Shown: in pieces, positions 6,141-7,190 of the stretch
How the letters are laid out: each line of letters opens with the position of its first letter
Numbering within the stretch: position 1 is the first letter of the stretch
Assembly: GCA_035267185.1 (NCBI GenBank)
Contig: DATFLY010000038.1
Coordinates: 1-7,190, forward strand
DNA from: JAUIBE01 sp035267185
GTDB taxonomy: Bacteria; Pseudomonadota; Gammaproteobacteria; Xanthomonadales; SZUA-36
Direction: 5' to 3'
Length of the DNA: 7,190 nucleotides
Position numbers and translations under genes: made by a program
The notes under the pieces: generated by a model
The model's database searches: none
The model's input: the letters and a program-made list of their open reading frames with translations, nothing else
Told to the model about the DNA's origin: nothing

Positions 6141-6479
6141 TTACTTGATGGTGATCTCGCGAAGCATGTACGTGCCCTGAATCCTGCGAATTTTATTATA
6201 AAGTTCACGCACGGTTTCGTTGGCCTAATCCATGTTGGTCTGACCCCATGCATCCAGGAATTCGTTGTAACGCTCTCGGTTGGGTGCAATGTGGTCTGTA
6301 CTCGCGAATTTAACCACCAACACCAGATCAAAGTCATCGGATGATCCGTATTGATTTGAATAAATGGCGTAGTCTTCGATGTGACCCAGTTCCTTGGCAA
6401 CCTCATTACCAGCAACCCAGGTGTTTTTCAGTCCTTCCAGGTAGATACCCATTGCACCCGGATCAAGATCAGATATCTG
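6141..6479 (-). pseudogene. decayed small protein gene: internal amber codon and lost 5' end
   Basis: From ATG 6452 the frame reads 75 codons (GIYLEGLKNTWVAGNEVAKE at the start) to a TAG at 6225-6227. The same frame then continues for 27 clean codons, ANETVREL to TYMLREITIK, ending at TAA 6141-6143. The part after the TAG looks like a natural C-terminus, so a single base change explains the stop. Upstream of the ATG the frame also reads as plausible protein (ISDLDPGA) until it meets the palindrome at 6479, so the real N-terminus, probably with a signal peptide, is missing. No ribosome site precedes the ATG. I recall similar small uncharacterised proteins but cannot name a family. Stop-codon readthrough is possible but less likely, given the missing start. 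Confidence 0.7.
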
Positions 6480-6527
6480 GGGACAGTTTACCTATTTGGA
6501 TTTAACTGAAATAAGTAAACTGTCCCC
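6479..6527. repeat. GGGGACAGTTTAC palindrome (REP/RAYT-type unit)
   Basis: GGGGACAGTTTAC (6479-6491) and GTAAACTGTCCCC (6515-6527) are perfect 13-bp inverted repeats. TATTT (6493-6497) and AAATA (6509-6513) extend the stem after one mismatch. I know this GGGGACAGTTTAC sequence as a repeat near REP-associated (IS200-like, Y1) transposases in gammaproteobacteria; that link is from memory. Here it stands alone with no transposase gene, exactly where the coding frame of the decayed gene is lost. Confidence 0.7.
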
Positions 6528-6610
6528 GGTTTCTCCATGACACAAATGTGCCACAACAAGCCATTTAGGGTTCAGTCTCATGCCGGTCGTTTAAGTTATG
6601 GAAGGGTCGG

Positions 6611-6627
6611 CTTTCGGCCAGAAGCGG
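6611..6627 (+). repeat. copy of the dispersed GGYCRAWAGCGG motif
   Basis: CTTTCGGCCAGAAGCGG is 15/17 identical to 3951-3967. Its core GGCCAGAAGCGG (6616-6627) is identical to 2973-2984. It sits 16 bases beyond the stop codon of the minus-strand gene at 6644-7180, the same relative place as the copy behind 3988-4476. Confidence 0.6.
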
Positions 6628-6643
6628 CTATTAGAAATCGAGT

Positions 6644-7180
6644 CTATTTGGCACCACCGTTCACTTGGCGCAGTTCTGAAACTTCAACAGGACAGTCAGC
6701 TCGTACATTCATTGGTGTCCCGTTTTCGATCCAACTGCGAACTTGCGGACCCACCCTACCGGAGCCTTCGCTCACACGGGGCCACAGACATGCAGCGGCT
6801 GGATTAGTTAGCCAATTTTCGCCAAAGCCAACGAAACCGAGAGTTACGATGGCCTCCTCGTCTAAGAGCCCCTGTTCAACTTGAAGTAACGCTGTTTCAA
6901 ACAGGCGCAAATCTGCTCTGACGCTTCGATCCGCTGCCAGCCAGTCCTCGTAACTCCAGGCCTTCAGGGCTTCTACATCGAAGCTCTGCTCGTACAACAC
7001 ATTAAGTCGATCATCAAAATTCTGGTGGAACTCGGCGGTAGCTATGCCTATTGCTTGAAACGCAGCGGCTTTAGCCTGAATGTTTGAGTTTCGCAGCTCG
7101 ATGCCAACAAAAACGAGCGAGAGAATAATGCCGAAAATTCCGACGAGTTCGACATACGCTTTGAGTTTCTCTGGATTCAT
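6644..7180 (-). CDS. small single-helix membrane-anchored protein, paralogue-like
   Basis: The 178-residue protein has one N-terminal helix (about 8-29) ending SLVFVGIELRNSN, then a soluble helical domain. Its layout and the SL-hydrophobic-VGxEhR motif match the 162-residue protein at 3988-4476. Both also have an acidic or aromatic central part (LRLFETALLQVEQG here) and a WPxV motif before the C-terminus. Low overall identity suggests old paralogues or independent members of one widespread uncharacterised family. The ATG at 7180 is 10 bases from the window end, so the ribosome site and promoter cannot be judged, and a longer start cannot be excluded. The WPRV motif falls at about residues 133-136, followed by a longer tail than in the other copy. 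Confidence 0.72.
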   Translation of the reverse strand: MNPEKLKAYVELVGIFGIILSLVFVGIELRNSNIQAKAAAFQAIGIATAEFHQNFDDRLNVLYEQSFDVEALKAWSYEDWLAADRSVRADLRLFETALLQVEQGLLDEEAIVTLGFVGFGENWLTNPAAACLWPRVSEGSGRVGPQVRSWIENGTPMNVRADCPVEVSELRQVNGGAK

Positions 7181-7190
7181 TATTTGGCGC

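Noticed and set aside
6101..6415. 104-codon minus-strand frame overlapping the decayed gene
   Set aside because: It is in another frame; the amber-interrupted frame is the one with plausible protein sequence on both sides of the stop.
1..7190. CRISPR array
   Set aside because: No regularly spaced repeats are present; the repeats seen are irregular and palindromic.

Overview
The window has medium GC content, Shine-Dalgarno-led genes, lipoprotein and Sec signal peptides, a higBA toxin-antitoxin pair and many intergenic palindromes. This fits a Gram-negative bacterium, most likely a gammaproteobacterium, possibly marine. That assignment is an inference from style and remembered families, not a database result. 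No long operon is present. Genes are mostly single units of mixed orientation separated by repeats, as in an accessory region.

Positions 1-1254: the last 30 codons of an OB-fold-like protein (1-93) are followed by a terminator-like hairpin. The 3' half of a tRNA-Lys(UUU) then begins with no 5' half. Its T-arm, CCA end and about 45 bp downstream are repeated once, 832 bp further on (266-338 and 1098-1170). Between the two copies is only a higBA module on the minus strand with its own promoter/operator. This looks like a very small tRNA-associated toxin-antitoxin island or the scar of a larger one.

Positions 1255-4747: a putative lipoprotein (minus) is divergent from an exported polysaccharide deacetylase (plus, TTG start). 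Next come a seven-helix membrane protein (minus) and a small protein with one N-terminal membrane helix (minus). A short motif of the form GGYCRAWAGCGG, often inside small inverted repeats, recurs in nearly every gap here and again near 6616.

Positions 4748-7190: an exported acetamidase/formamidase-family protein (plus) ends at a strong, probably bidirectional terminator. Convergent to it is a decayed small gene with an in-frame amber codon. Its 5' end has been replaced by a GGGGACAGTTTAC palindrome of the kind I associate with REP/RAYT (IS200-like) elements. A second one-helix protein (minus), apparently a distant paralogue of the one at 3988-4476, closes the window.

Functionally the genes do not form an obvious pathway. 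higB and higA are the only clear partners. The most unusual points are the tRNA-derived repeats around higBA, the amber-interrupted gene beside the palindrome, and the repeat family threading the gaps.
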